Shown: positions 1-5,336 of the stretch, piece after piece
Position numbering within the stretch: the first letter of the stretch is position 1
Layout of the letters: each line of letters begins with the position of its first letter
From: Propionivibrio sp.
Lineage (GTDB): Bacteria > Pseudomonadota > Gammaproteobacteria > Burkholderiales > Rhodocyclaceae
Direction of reading: 5' to 3'
NCBI GenBank assembly: GCA_003249625.1
Contig: QKII01000264.1
Location: 1-5,336, forward strand
Length of the DNA stretch: 5,336 bases
The notes under the pieces: generated by a model
Database searches by the model: none
What the model was told of the DNA's origin: nothing
Seen by the model: only the letters and a program-made list of their open reading frames with translations
Program-made: the position numbers and the translations under genes

Positions 1-1741
1 CGTCCTTGGTGATAAACCTCAGGCTCGAGAACAACGCGGCGTCAGTCGGAGCCAGCGTGGCCGAATCTTCGATGAAGTCGCCGAGATGGGAATCGTCGTC
101 ATCACCGATCGGGGTTTCCATCGAAATCGGTTCTTTGCTGATCTTGAGGATCTTGCGGATCTTTTCTTCCGGCATGTCCATCTTCTTTGCCAGCGTCGCC
201 GGATCGGCCTCGACGCCAGTCTCCTGCAGGATCTGACGGGAGATGCGATTCATCTTGTTGATCGTTTCGATCATATGCACCGGAATACGGATGGTGCGCG
301 CCTGATCAGCGATCGATCGAGTAATGGCCTGCCGGATCCACCACGTGGCGTAGGTCGAAAACTTGTACCCACGGCGGTATTCGAACTTGTCTACCGCCTT
401 CATCAAGCCGATGTTGCCTTCCTGAATCAGGTCGAGGAACTGCAATCCGCGGTTGGTATATTTCTTGGCGATCGAGATGACGAGACGAAGGTTCGCTTCA
501 GTCATTTCACGCTTGGCGCGACGGGCTTTGGCTTCGCCGGTCGACATCTGCTTGTTGATGTCCTTCAATTCCTTCAGTGGAATGCCGATACGATCTTGCA
601 GTGCCAACAACTTCTTCTGCTCTTCCTGGATGTTCGGCGCATTGCGCGTAAGGACAGCGGCGTAGCTCTTTCCCGAAGCGGCCTCGATTTCCTGATCGGC
701 CCAGTCGAGATTGAGTTCATTTCCAGGAAACACCTTGATGAAGTGCGGACGTGGCATGCGCACCGTATCCACGCAGATGCGCTGAATCTTCCGCTCACAT
801 TGACGAGCCTCCTCGACCATGCTTCGCACCGAGTCACACAAACGCTCGATCATCTTGGAAGTAAAGCGGATACCCATCATCTCTTCGGAGATTTTTTCCT
901 GATACTTCAGGTAGGTCTTGTCTTGGGAACCTTTCTTGGCAAGCGTGGCATGGGCTTTCGCATGCAGTGACTTGATCACCGCCAGCTTTGCCAACCCCTC
1001 TTCCTTGAGCTTGATCAGCGATGCAGACGCAGCACCTTCCCCGGCATCTCCGCCATCCTCGTCGTCGTCCTCGTCGTCGACGTCGCTCTCTTCATCGTCC
1101 GAGATCTCCTCGAGTGTTTCCTCCTCGGCATTCGGATCGATCAGTCCATCGATCAACTCATCGATACGCATCTCGTCATTGCTGATCTTCTCAGCGCAGT
1201 CAAGGATCTCGGCAATGGTCGACGGACAAGCGGAGATCGCCTGGATCATGTGCTTGAGGCCATCTTCGATCCGCTTGGCGATCTCGATCTCACCTTCGCG
1301 CGTCAGCAGCTCCACAGAACCCATCTCACGCATGTACATGCGCACCGGATCGGTCGTCCGCCCGAATTCTGAATCGACGGTCGACAGAGCCTGTTCGGCC
1401 TGTTCTTCAACGTCGGCATCATCGGAAGCAACCGCCGGAGCAGACTCCGACATGAGTAGCTGCTCGGCATCCGGGGCCACGTCGTAGACCTGGATTCCCA
1501 TGTCGTTGAAGGTACTGATGATGCTTTCGATCTGCTCCGCATCGACCACATCATCCGGCAGATGGTCGTTGACCTCCGAATAGGTCAGGAACCCGCGCTC
1601 CTTGCCCAACTTGATAAGCGTCTTGAGCTGCGTCTTGCGCGCTTCCTCGTCGGCAGGCGATGGCTGAGAGCCAACCTGCGCCAAAATGTCGGCGGCCTTG
1701 GCCTTCGCCGATTTGTTGTTTGCTGCCTTTTCCCTTGCCAT
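1..1741 (-). CDS. rpoD: RNA polymerase primary sigma factor RpoD (sigma-70), 3' end cut by window edge
   Basis: Encodes the housekeeping sigma factor that directs core RNA polymerase to -10/-35 promoters. 580 codons are visible. The ATG at 1741 is followed by a Lys/Ala-rich tail (residues 2-17), then region 1.1 (about 39-90) and region 1.2 starting at [11 protein letters not shown] (D131). The non-conserved region has a very acidic run at 206-229. Region 2 starts near M413 ([16 protein letters not shown]), with [15 protein letters not shown] at 459-473. Y464, W467, W468, Q471 and T474 match the E. coli promoter-melting and -10-recognition residues (Y430, W433, W434, Q437, T440), an offset of +34. 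Region 3 follows, with the 3.2 finger ([11 protein letters not shown]) around 546-556. The frame is open to the edge and ends at [12 protein letters not shown], so region 4 is missing. By the offset, full length would be about 647 residues. GGGA seven bases before the ATG is a moderate ribosome-binding site. It is the last gene of the operon, 69 bp after dnaG. Identification is from directly visible, near-identical family motifs. Confidence 0.98.
   Translation of the reverse strand, partial: MAREKAANNKSAKAKAADILAQVGSQPSPADEEARKTQLKTLIKLGKERGFLTYSEVNDHLPDDVVDAEQIESIISTFNDMGIQVYDVAPDAEQLLMSESAPAVASDDADVEEQAEQALSTVDSEFGRTTDPVRMYMREMGSVELLTREGEIEIAKRIEDGLKHMIQAISACPSTIAEILDCAEKISNDEMRIDELIDGLIDPNAEEETLEEISDDEESDVDDEDDDEDGGDAGEGAASASLIKLKEEGLAKLAVIKSLHAKAHATLAKKGSQDKTYLKYQEKISEEMMGIRFTSKMIERLCDSVRSMVEEARQCERKIQRICVDTVRMPRPHFIKVFPGNELNLDWADQEIEAASGKSYAAVLTRNAPNIQEEQKKLLALQDRIGIPLKELKDINKQMSTGEAKARRAKREMTEANLRLVISIAKKYTNRGLQFLDLIQEGNIGLMKAVDKFEYRRGYKFSTYATWWIRQAITRSIADQARTIRIPVHMIETINKMNRISRQILQETGVEADPATLAKKMDMPEEKIRKILKISKEPISMETPIGDDDDSHLGDFIEDSATLAPTDAALFSSLRFITKD
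1058..1085. repeat. GTC/TCG-rich trinucleotide low-complexity tract inside rpoD
   Basis: On the plus strand this is an imperfect run of GTC triplets interrupted by TCC and GAC. On the coding strand it is a run of GAC/GAG codons for the Asp/Glu-rich part of the sigma-70 non-conserved region (about residues 220-228). The mixed GAC, GTC and GAG triplets reduce the chance of slippage. It most likely reflects protein-level selection for acidity rather than a DNA element. Confidence 0.6.
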
Positions 1742-1780
1742 GACCTGTTCCCGGTTAGCGTCCCACTGGAAAAACCCTAG

Positions 1781-1789
1781 ATTTTATCA
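1781..1789 (-). promoter_or_regulatory. Putative extended -10 promoter for rpoD in the dnaG-rpoD gap
   Basis: On the minus strand the gap reads TGATAAAAT, a TGN extension directly joined to TAAAAT (5 of 6 to the TATAAT consensus). No good -35 box lies 16-18 bp upstream, which is acceptable for an extended -10 promoter. Transcription would start near position 1774, giving a leader of about 33 nt. In E. coli, rpoD also has promoters of its own in and near dnaG; that this site is active is inference. Confidence 0.45.
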
Positions 1790-1810
1790 CAACTTACCGC
1801 ACTCGATGAT

Positions 1811-3535
1811 TCACTTCCGCATCCCCAACGCCTGAAGATATTCCTGCTTTTCCTCGCTGGACAATCCCGCGACGCCGAGCCGCCCGACCTTCTCCTGCAA
1901 GCGGGCGAATGCACGCTTTTTCTGCCCTTCGACCAGCCGGACTACGGCACCGTCGAATTCCTCGTCCACATCGCCTTCGGCAAAAGGTTGCTGCATTAGT
2001 TCGGCTGCTGCGTCCTGCAAAACAGCCTCACCCTCTCCTCCACGAAGCCTTTCGAGCAGCGCGGCATAGCCGGGCGCCGGGTTTTCCATGGACAGGATCA
2101 CCTTGCACAGATTCATTACTGCCCGCGCTTCACTTGAGTCATTGGGGAGCGCCTCCAGAGGCAACCTCCGCGCTAGCTCCGGCTTCTGCAAGAGCAACCG
2201 CAACAACGGACGAAACAGCGACGGCGACGGCCGGGACGCCTTCGCCGGAGACGGCCTGGCTACCGGCTTGAGATCACACAACTGCTCGACTTCCTGCTGC
2301 GAAAAACCGCTGGCCTCGGCCAGCCTCTTGACCAACTGTAGACGCAACAGCGGCGTTTGCAAGCGCGCCAGCAGAGGCTTGGCCTCGGCAACGAGCCGCG
2401 CTCGCCCTTCTGCACTGGTCATGTCACAACGCGAAGCAAGCTCCTTGAGCATGAATTCCGAGAGCGGCATGGCCTGTGCCAGCAGACGCTCGAACGCTGC
2501 CGTTCCGTGCGCACGCACAAAGCTGTCGGGATCTTCAGGCTCCGGCAGAAACGCGAACGTCACGCTCTTCTGCTCTGGCAATGCCTCCAGACAGTTCTCC
2601 AAAGCTCGCCAAGCCGCCTTGCGCCCTGCCGAATCGCCGTCGAAACAGAAGACGACGCGATCAACCTGGCGCAAAAGCTTTTGCACGTGCGTACCCGTTG
2701 TCGCCGTCCCCAATGTTGCCACCGCATTGCCCACTCCATGCTGTGCCAATGCCACCACATCCATGTAGCCTTCAACGACGACGGCAGCATTCTTTTCGCG
2801 CAAGGCTTGCCGCGCCTGGGGCAGACCGAACAATTCGCGCCCTTTTTCGAACAGCGGCGTTTCCGGCGAATTGAGGTATTTCGGCTCGCCCGCACCGAGC
2901 ACGCGCCCGCCAAAGGCAATAACATCACCCTTTGGGTTCACGATCGGGAACATCACCCGATCACGAAAGCGGTCGTAAAGCCGTCCCTGCTCGTTACGAA
3001 TGACCAAGCCAGCCTGTTGCAGGCCGCTGGCTGAATAGTCCTCGAAAACGGCAGCAAGGTTCTGCCAGCCATCCGGCGCATAACCAATGCCGAAACGTTG
3101 CGCCACCTCGCCGCTGACCCCGCGCTGTTTGAGATAGGCAATTGCCTTTTCCGAACGCTTGAGCTGATCGTAGTAGTACCGCGAGGCACGCGCCATAAGC
3201 TCGCTCAGCGCGGGTAGCCGCGGTCCGTCGGTAGGCCGACCGCCATCATCAGGCACCTGCATGCCCACGCGTCCCGCCAGGTCCTTGATTGCGTCTACGA
3301 AGCCAAGCCCGGAATACTCCATGAGAAAGCCGATCGCCGTGCCATGGGCACCACAACCGAAGCAATGATAGAACTGCTTGGTCGGACTAACGGTAAAGGA
3401 CGGCGTCTTCTCGTTATGGAAGGGACAACAGGCGGCATAGTTGGCACCCGCCTTGCGCAAAGGCACATGCGCATCGATCAGGTCGACAATATCGACCCGA
3501 TGCAGCAATTCCTGGATAAACGATTCAGGAATCAC
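1811..3535 (-). CDS. dnaG: DNA primase DnaG
   Basis: Synthesises short RNA primers on single-stranded DNA for replication, acting with DnaB helicase at the fork. Complete at 574 residues (E. coli 581). The N-terminal CHC2 zinc-binding domain has C37, H40, C58 and C61 as ligands. The RNA polymerase core follows, with RFRDRVMFPI (189-198), the FGGR segment, and a TOPRIM fold: EGYMD with catalytic-type E255 and D259, DGD at D299/D301, and DPD at D335/D337. These match E. coli E265, D269, D309, D311, D345 and D347 at a constant offset of 10, so all metal-binding acids are present. A Pro/Ser-rich linker (about 418-438) leads to the C-terminal helicase-binding domain (about 439-574). The start is GTG: homology begins at IPESFIQELL, and an in-frame TGA lies two codons upstream, so no longer start is possible. 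There is no clear Shine-Dalgarno sequence, which fits the low copy number of primase. It lies 65 bp after yqeY and 69 bp before rpoD. Confidence 0.98.
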   Translation of the reverse strand: MIPESFIQELLHRVDIVDLIDAHVPLRKAGANYAACCPFHNEKTPSFTVSPTKQFYHCFGCGAHGTAIGFLMEYSGLGFVDAIKDLAGRVGMQVPDDGGRPTDGPRLPALSELMARASRYYYDQLKRSEKAIAYLKQRGVSGEVAQRFGIGYAPDGWQNLAAVFEDYSASGLQQAGLVIRNEQGRLYDRFRDRVMFPIVNPKGDVIAFGGRVLGAGEPKYLNSPETPLFEKGRELFGLPQARQALREKNAAVVVEGYMDVVALAQHGVGNAVATLGTATTGTHVQKLLRQVDRVVFCFDGDSAGRKAAWRALENCLEALPEQKSVTFAFLPEPEDPDSFVRAHGTAAFERLLAQAMPLSEFMLKELASRCDMTSAEGRARLVAEAKPLLARLQTPLLRLQLVKRLAEASGFSQQEVEQLCDLKPVARPSPAKASRPSPSLFRPLLRLLLQKPELARRLPLEALPNDSSEARAVMNLCKVILSMENPAPGYAALLERLRGGEGEAVLQDAAAELMQQPFAEGDVDEEFDGAVVRLVEGQKKRAFARLQEKVGRLGVAGLSSEEKQEYLQALGMRK

Positions 3536-3567
3536 GTCTCAAGCACGAAAGCAGACGTTCTCTTGGC

Positions 3568-3599
3568 CGGAAATGAAATTCCGTGAAGCGGCAGCGCCG
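3568..3599 (-). other. Two small inverted repeats in the yqeY-dnaG gap
   Basis: Read on the minus strand, just after the yqeY stop, are CGGC-GCT-GCCG (3599 to 3589) and then CGGAA-TTTCAT-TTCCG (3583 to 3568), with stems of 4 and 5 bp. No T-run follows, so they are not intrinsic terminators. The A/U-rich loop of the second is the kind of site RNase E can cut, and E. coli processes its operon mRNA between rpsU and dnaG. Processing here is speculation, because stems this short arise often by chance. Confidence 0.25.
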
Positions 3600-3600
3600 A

Positions 3601-4047
3601 TCACTTCGCCAATGCCGCCTTGACCTGCTTCGACACCTCGGTCATGTCCGCACGACCGGCCAGTTGCGGCTTCAACACGCCCATTACCTTGCCCATGTCG
3701 CCCGGCCCGACCGCACCGGTTTCAGCGACAGCCGCAGCGACAGCAGCGGCAATCTCGCCAGCCGAGAGCGAAGCCGGCATGTACGCTTGCAACACATTGG
3801 CCTCGAACTGCTCGGCATCGACCAGATCCTGACGAGCGGCCGCCTGGTACTGGGTGATCGAGTCACGACGCTGCTTGAGCATCTTATCGATAACCGCAAT
3901 TACCGCCGCATCGTCCAGCTGCACTCGCTCATCGACTTCTTTCTGCTTGATCGCAGCAAGGAGCAGCCGGATTGCGGCGAGCCTGGCGGATTCCCGCGCC
4001 CGCATGGCGGTCTTCATGTCCTCGTTGATACGTTCCTTCAGGGTCAT
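3601..4047 (-). CDS. yqeY: YqeY / GatB-like domain protein
   Basis: A small, soluble, mostly helical protein of 148 residues, the usual family length. YqeY resembles the C-terminal tRNA-interacting domain of GatB, the amidotransferase subunit that corrects Glu-tRNA(Gln) and Asp-tRNA(Asn), but it lacks the kinase domain and its role is not settled. Visible family signatures are the N-terminal MTLKERINEDMKTAMR, the central IDKMLKQRRDSI, LQAYMP, an alanine-rich helix (about 98-110), the MGKVMG loop at 118-123, and a final helix ending VKAALAK. The frame is open further upstream, but homology begins at this ATG. A GGAG seven bases before it settles the start. It lies between rpsU and dnaG, as is common in betaproteobacteria, and is probably co-transcribed with both. 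A tRNA-related role is plausible from the fold and the nearby tsaD, but is not shown. Confidence 0.93.
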   Translation of the reverse strand: MTLKERINEDMKTAMRARESARLAAIRLLLAAIKQKEVDERVQLDDAAVIAVIDKMLKQRRDSITQYQAAARQDLVDAEQFEANVLQAYMPASLSAGEIAAAVAAAVAETGAVGPGDMGKVMGVLKPQLAGRADMTEVSKQVKAALAK

Positions 4048-4054
4048 ATCAGTA

Positions 4055-4058
4055 CTCC
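4055..4058 (-). promoter_or_regulatory. Shine-Dalgarno site that fixes the yqeY start
   Basis: GGAG on the minus strand lies seven bases before the ATG at 4047. It supports that start over an upstream in-frame extension to about 4284, which would run through the hairpin and into rpsU in another frame. Confidence 0.75.
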
Positions 4059-4119
4059 ACGCAAATTCGCCAGCCCCTCTTGCAACAGGCCCGACAAACA
4101 CACACGCACAAATGCGAAA

Positions 4120-4145
4120 AGCCGCCCGTCTTGAGACAGGCGGCT
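4120..4145 (-). terminator. Intrinsic terminator / attenuator after rpsU
   Basis: The minus strand folds as AGCCGCC / GGCGGCT (7 bp; 4139-4145 with 4120-4126), then a C-A mismatch, then a 3-bp GTC/GAC stem closed by a TCAA loop. The stem runs into a short T-run (TTTTCGCATTT on the minus strand), weaker than a classical terminator tail. It lies 23 bp after the rpsU stop and 72 bp before yqeY. Its place matches the E. coli terminator between rpsU and dnaG, which lets only part of transcription through and so makes S21 more abundant than primase. The broken U-tract fits partial read-through. The structure is seen; its efficiency is inferred. Confidence 0.8.
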
Positions 4146-4168
4146 GCTCAGCAATCCGTAATCCGATA

Positions 4169-4381
4169 TCAGTAGAGCTTCGGGGGCAGCGTCTGGCTGC
4201 GCATGCGCTTGTGATGGCGCTTGACGGCGGCAGCGAGCTTGCGCTTGCGCTCAGCGGTGGGCTTTTCGTAAAACTCGCGGGCACGCAACTCGGTCAACAG
4301 ACCAGTCTTTTCCACGGTACGCTTGAAACGGCGAATGGCTACTTCGAACGGCTCGTTTTCCTTGACGCGAATAGCAGGCAT
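4169..4381 (-). CDS. rpsU: 30S ribosomal protein S21
   Basis: A small, very basic 30S subunit protein near the anti-Shine-Dalgarno end of 16S rRNA, with a role in translation initiation on natural mRNAs. Complete at 70 residues. It opens [21 protein letters not shown], carries the conserved [14 protein letters not shown] core (about 36-49) and an Arg/Lys-rich tail ending LPPKLY, which resembles Neisseria and other betaproteobacterial S21 rather than the RRTRLY end of E. coli. The ATG at 4381 is chosen because homology begins there and AGGA lies eight bases upstream. Upstream in-frame codons fall in the promoter leader. It is the first gene of the operon, with a strong promoter before it and a terminator-like hairpin after it, consistent with expression above that of the downstream genes. 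Confidence 0.97.
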   Translation of the reverse strand: MPAIRVKENEPFEVAIRRFKRTVEKTGLLTELRAREFYEKPTAERKRKLAAAVKRHHKRMRSQTLPPKLY

Positions 4382-4389
4382 TAAATCGG

Positions 4390-4393
4390 TCCT
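4390..4393 (-). promoter_or_regulatory. Shine-Dalgarno site of rpsU
   Basis: AGGA on the minus strand lies eight bases before the rpsU ATG. It supports the 70-residue product over the in-frame upstream extension. Confidence 0.7.
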
Positions 4394-4429
4394 AAGTTCA
4401 ATGTTCGACGGATAACAACTGAGCCAAGC

Positions 4430-4459
4430 ATTATAACCAAAGTTGGGAAGAAACTCCAA
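4430..4459 (-). promoter_or_regulatory. Sigma-70 promoter of rpsU and the operon
   Basis: Minus strand: TTGGAG (4459-4454), an 18-bp spacer, then a perfect TATAAT (4435-4430). Transcription is expected near 4423, giving a leader of about 42 nt. The -35 box matches only 3 of 6 but includes the key TTG. The T-tract block further upstream may help. No LexA-type CTGT-N8-ACAG box is seen near it, unlike the SOS-linked promoter of the E. coli operon. Confidence 0.75.
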
Positions 4460-4473
4460 GAGGATTCTGGCAA

Positions 4474-4491
4474 TTTTTTCACACATTTTTT
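4474..4491. promoter_or_regulatory. Phased A/T-tract block between the divergent promoters (UP-element-like)
   Basis: Two runs of six T (4474-4479 and 4486-4491) are separated by CACACA and start 12 bp apart, close to one helical turn. They lie about 45-62 bp before the expected tsaD start of transcription and about 51-68 bp before that of rpsU. AT-rich tracts there can bind the alpha subunit C-terminal domain or bend DNA. The role is inferred from position and composition only. Confidence 0.4.
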
Positions 4492-4503
4492 ACTGCCCCG
4501 CGA

Positions 4504-4519
4504 GAGCCGGTTGCGGCTC
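4504..4519. repeat. Perfect 6-bp inverted repeat upstream of tsaD
   Basis: GAGCCG-GTTG-CGGCTC, a perfect dyad with a 4-base spacer. It ends three bases before the tsaD -10-like box, so it would overlap the spacer and -35 zone of that promoter. It is not a terminator in either direction, since no T-run follows. It could be an operator or chance; no regulator family can be named from it. Confidence 0.45.
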
Positions 4520-4522
4520 GGG

Positions 4523-4528
4523 TAAAAT
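4523..4528 (+). promoter_or_regulatory. -10-like box of tsaD, implying a leaderless mRNA
   Basis: TAAAAT (5 of 6 to TATAAT) ends seven bases before the tsaD ATG, so transcription would start at or next to the A of the start codon. No convincing -35 box is found at 16-19 bp spacing. No Shine-Dalgarno sequence is visible before the ATG, which is consistent with leaderless translation. Confidence 0.5.
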
Positions 4529-4535
4529 CGCGCCC

Positions 4536-5336
4536 ATGCTCATCCTCGGTATCGAATCTTCCTGCGATGAAACAGGCGTCGCTCTATACGACACTGACCT
4601 CGGCCTCGTCGCCCACAGCCTGCATTCGCAGATCGCAATGCACCAGGCCTACGGCGGCGTTGTTCCCGAACTGGCCTCGCGCGACCACATCCGACGCACC
4701 GTCCCGCTACTGCGGCGCGTTCTTGCCGAGAGCGGGCATTCGCTCGACGCTGTCGATGCCATTGCCTACACGCAAGGCCCCGGGCTGGCAGGCGCTCTAC
4801 TGGTCGGAGCCGCCTTCGCCGAAGGACTCGCCGCGTCGCTGGACATCCCGACCGTCCCCGTCCATCACCTCGAAGGCCACCTGCTCTCCCCGCTGCTTTC
4901 GCAACAGCCGCCGACCTTTCCTTTTGTCGCGCTGCTCGTTTCCGGCGGACACAGCCAACTGATGCGCGTCGATGGCGTCGGCAGCTACCAACTACTCGGC
5001 GAAACGCTTGACGACGCCGCCGGCGAAGCGTTTGACAAGACCGCCAAGCTACTTGGGCTCCCCTACCCCGGCGGCCCCGCGCTCTCCGCCTTGGCTGAAA
5101 CAGGCCATCCGGACATCTGCAAGTTCCCGCGACCGATGCTCCACTCCGGCGACCTCGACTTCAGCTTCAGCGGGCTCAAGACGGCGGTCCTCACCCATGT
5201 GCGCGAAATCGGCGAACCGGACGAGCGGCAACGCGCCGACATCGCTCGGGGTTTCCAGGACGCCATCGTTGAGGTGCTCGTGAAGAAATCGATGCGCGCG
5301 CTGAAGAACTGCGGCCTGACCCAACTGGTCGTCGCC
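4536..5336 (+). CDS. tsaD: tRNA threonylcarbamoyladenosine transferase TsaD, 3' end cut by window edge
   Basis: Catalytic subunit that moves the threonylcarbamoyl group from threonylcarbamoyl-AMP (made by TsaC) to A37 of tRNAs reading ANN codons, giving t6A. It works in the cytoplasm with TsaB and TsaE. 267 codons are visible of a usual 335-345. The start [18 protein letters not shown] is the family's first ASKHA-fold strand and loop. The metal-binding pair is H111 and H115 (HLEGH), followed by SGGHSQL at 136-142 with H139, [10 protein letters not shown] at 159-168 with D167, and PGGP with G180. H111, H115, D167 and G180 fall at the same numbers as in E. coli. FSFSGLKT follows. The last metal ligand (about D300) and the C-terminus lie outside the window. 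It is divergent from rpsU, an arrangement common in proteobacteria. Older names are gcp and ygjD. No Shine-Dalgarno sequence precedes the ATG, and the -10-like box is almost adjacent. Confidence 0.97.
   Translation, partial: MLILGIESSCDETGVALYDTDLGLVAHSLHSQIAMHQAYGGVVPELASRDHIRRTVPLLRRVLAESGHSLDAVDAIAYTQGPGLAGALLVGAAFAEGLAASLDIPTVPVHHLEGHLLSPLLSQQPPTFPFVALLVSGGHSQLMRVDGVGSYQLLGETLDDAAGEAFDKTAKLLGLPYPGGPALSALAETGHPDICKFPRPMLHSGDLDFSFSGLKTAVLTHVREIGEPDERQRADIARGFQDAIVEVLVKKSMRALKNCGLTQLVVA

Noticed and set aside
86..970. A 294-codon open frame on the plus strand opposite rpoD
   Set aside because: It is antisense to the strongly conserved sigma-70 regions 2 and 3. Its translation has no recognisable domain, and the frame is open because of the GC-rich codon pattern of rpoD.
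1058..1085. Trinucleotide tract as a phase-variable repeat
   Set aside because: The units are imperfect and three bases long, so length change would stay in frame. The acidic region is typical of sigma-70 proteins.
918..1487. A 189-codon serine-rich open frame on the plus strand
   Set aside because: The serine runs are the complement of the Asp/Glu codons in the RpoD acidic region. It is a shadow, not a gene.
2088..3034. Overlapping plus-strand open frames (2088-2768, 2357-3034) opposite dnaG
   Set aside because: They are antisense to the conserved primase core and have no family motif or good start site.
4048..4284. Upstream in-frame extension of yqeY to a 227-residue protein
   Set aside because: The extension crosses the terminator hairpin and overlaps rpsU in another frame. 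The ATG at 4047 has a GGAG at the right distance and matches the family N-terminus.
4382..4486. Upstream in-frame extension of rpsU to 105 residues
   Set aside because: The extra residues are coded by the promoter and leader and resemble no S21. AGGA supports the ATG at 4381.
4382..4500. LexA (SOS) box as in the E. coli rpsU promoter
   Set aside because: No CTGT-N8-ACAG or close variant was found by eye on either strand.
1..5336. CRISPR array, mobile element, phage or defence system, tRNA or rRNA gene
   Set aside because: No direct-repeat array, transposase, integrase, target-site duplication, cloverleaf or rRNA signature is visible. The window is filled by conserved housekeeping genes.

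Overview
The window is a chromosomal housekeeping locus, the bacterial macromolecular-synthesis operon. The order is rpsU, yqeY, dnaG, rpoD on the minus strand, with tsaD divergent on the plus strand. Protein sequence points to a betaproteobacterium. S21 is 70 residues long and ends in LPPKLY, as in Neisseria and its relatives. A YqeY/GatB-like gene lies between rpsU and dnaG, which is not the case in E. coli. The moderately GC-rich composition would suit a Rhodocyclales-like member, but genus-level placement is a guess.

Layout from left to right. Positions 1-1741 (minus) hold rpoD, the primary sigma factor. It is cut by the window edge at the start of region 4, so its -35-binding domain is absent here. 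A 69-bp gap holds a plausible extended -10 promoter for rpoD. Positions 1811-3535 (minus) hold a complete dnaG primase with a GTG start and almost no Shine-Dalgarno sequence. A 65-bp gap with two tiny inverted repeats follows. Positions 3601-4047 (minus) hold yqeY. A 121-bp gap contains a terminator-like hairpin, probably an attenuator below rpsU. Positions 4169-4381 (minus) hold rpsU. The 154-bp divergent region (4382-4535) carries a strong rpsU promoter with a consensus TATAAT, a T-tract block, a 6-bp inverted repeat, and a -10-like TAAAAT only 7 nt before the tsaD start codon. tsaD begins at 4536 and runs off the right edge after 267 codons.

The operon links translation (S21), replication (primase) and transcription (sigma-70). 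The sequence suggests how different protein amounts could come from one transcript. rpsU has a strong promoter and a good ribosome-binding site, and is followed by the attenuator. dnaG has a poor translation start. rpoD may have its own promoter. tsaD makes the t6A modification of ANN-decoding tRNAs and may be translated from a leaderless mRNA.

I found no mobile element, CRISPR array, phage gene, RNA gene or unknown coding system. All genes are ordinary and well conserved, and the points of interest are regulatory. Every stretch longer than 300 bases is covered by a gene.
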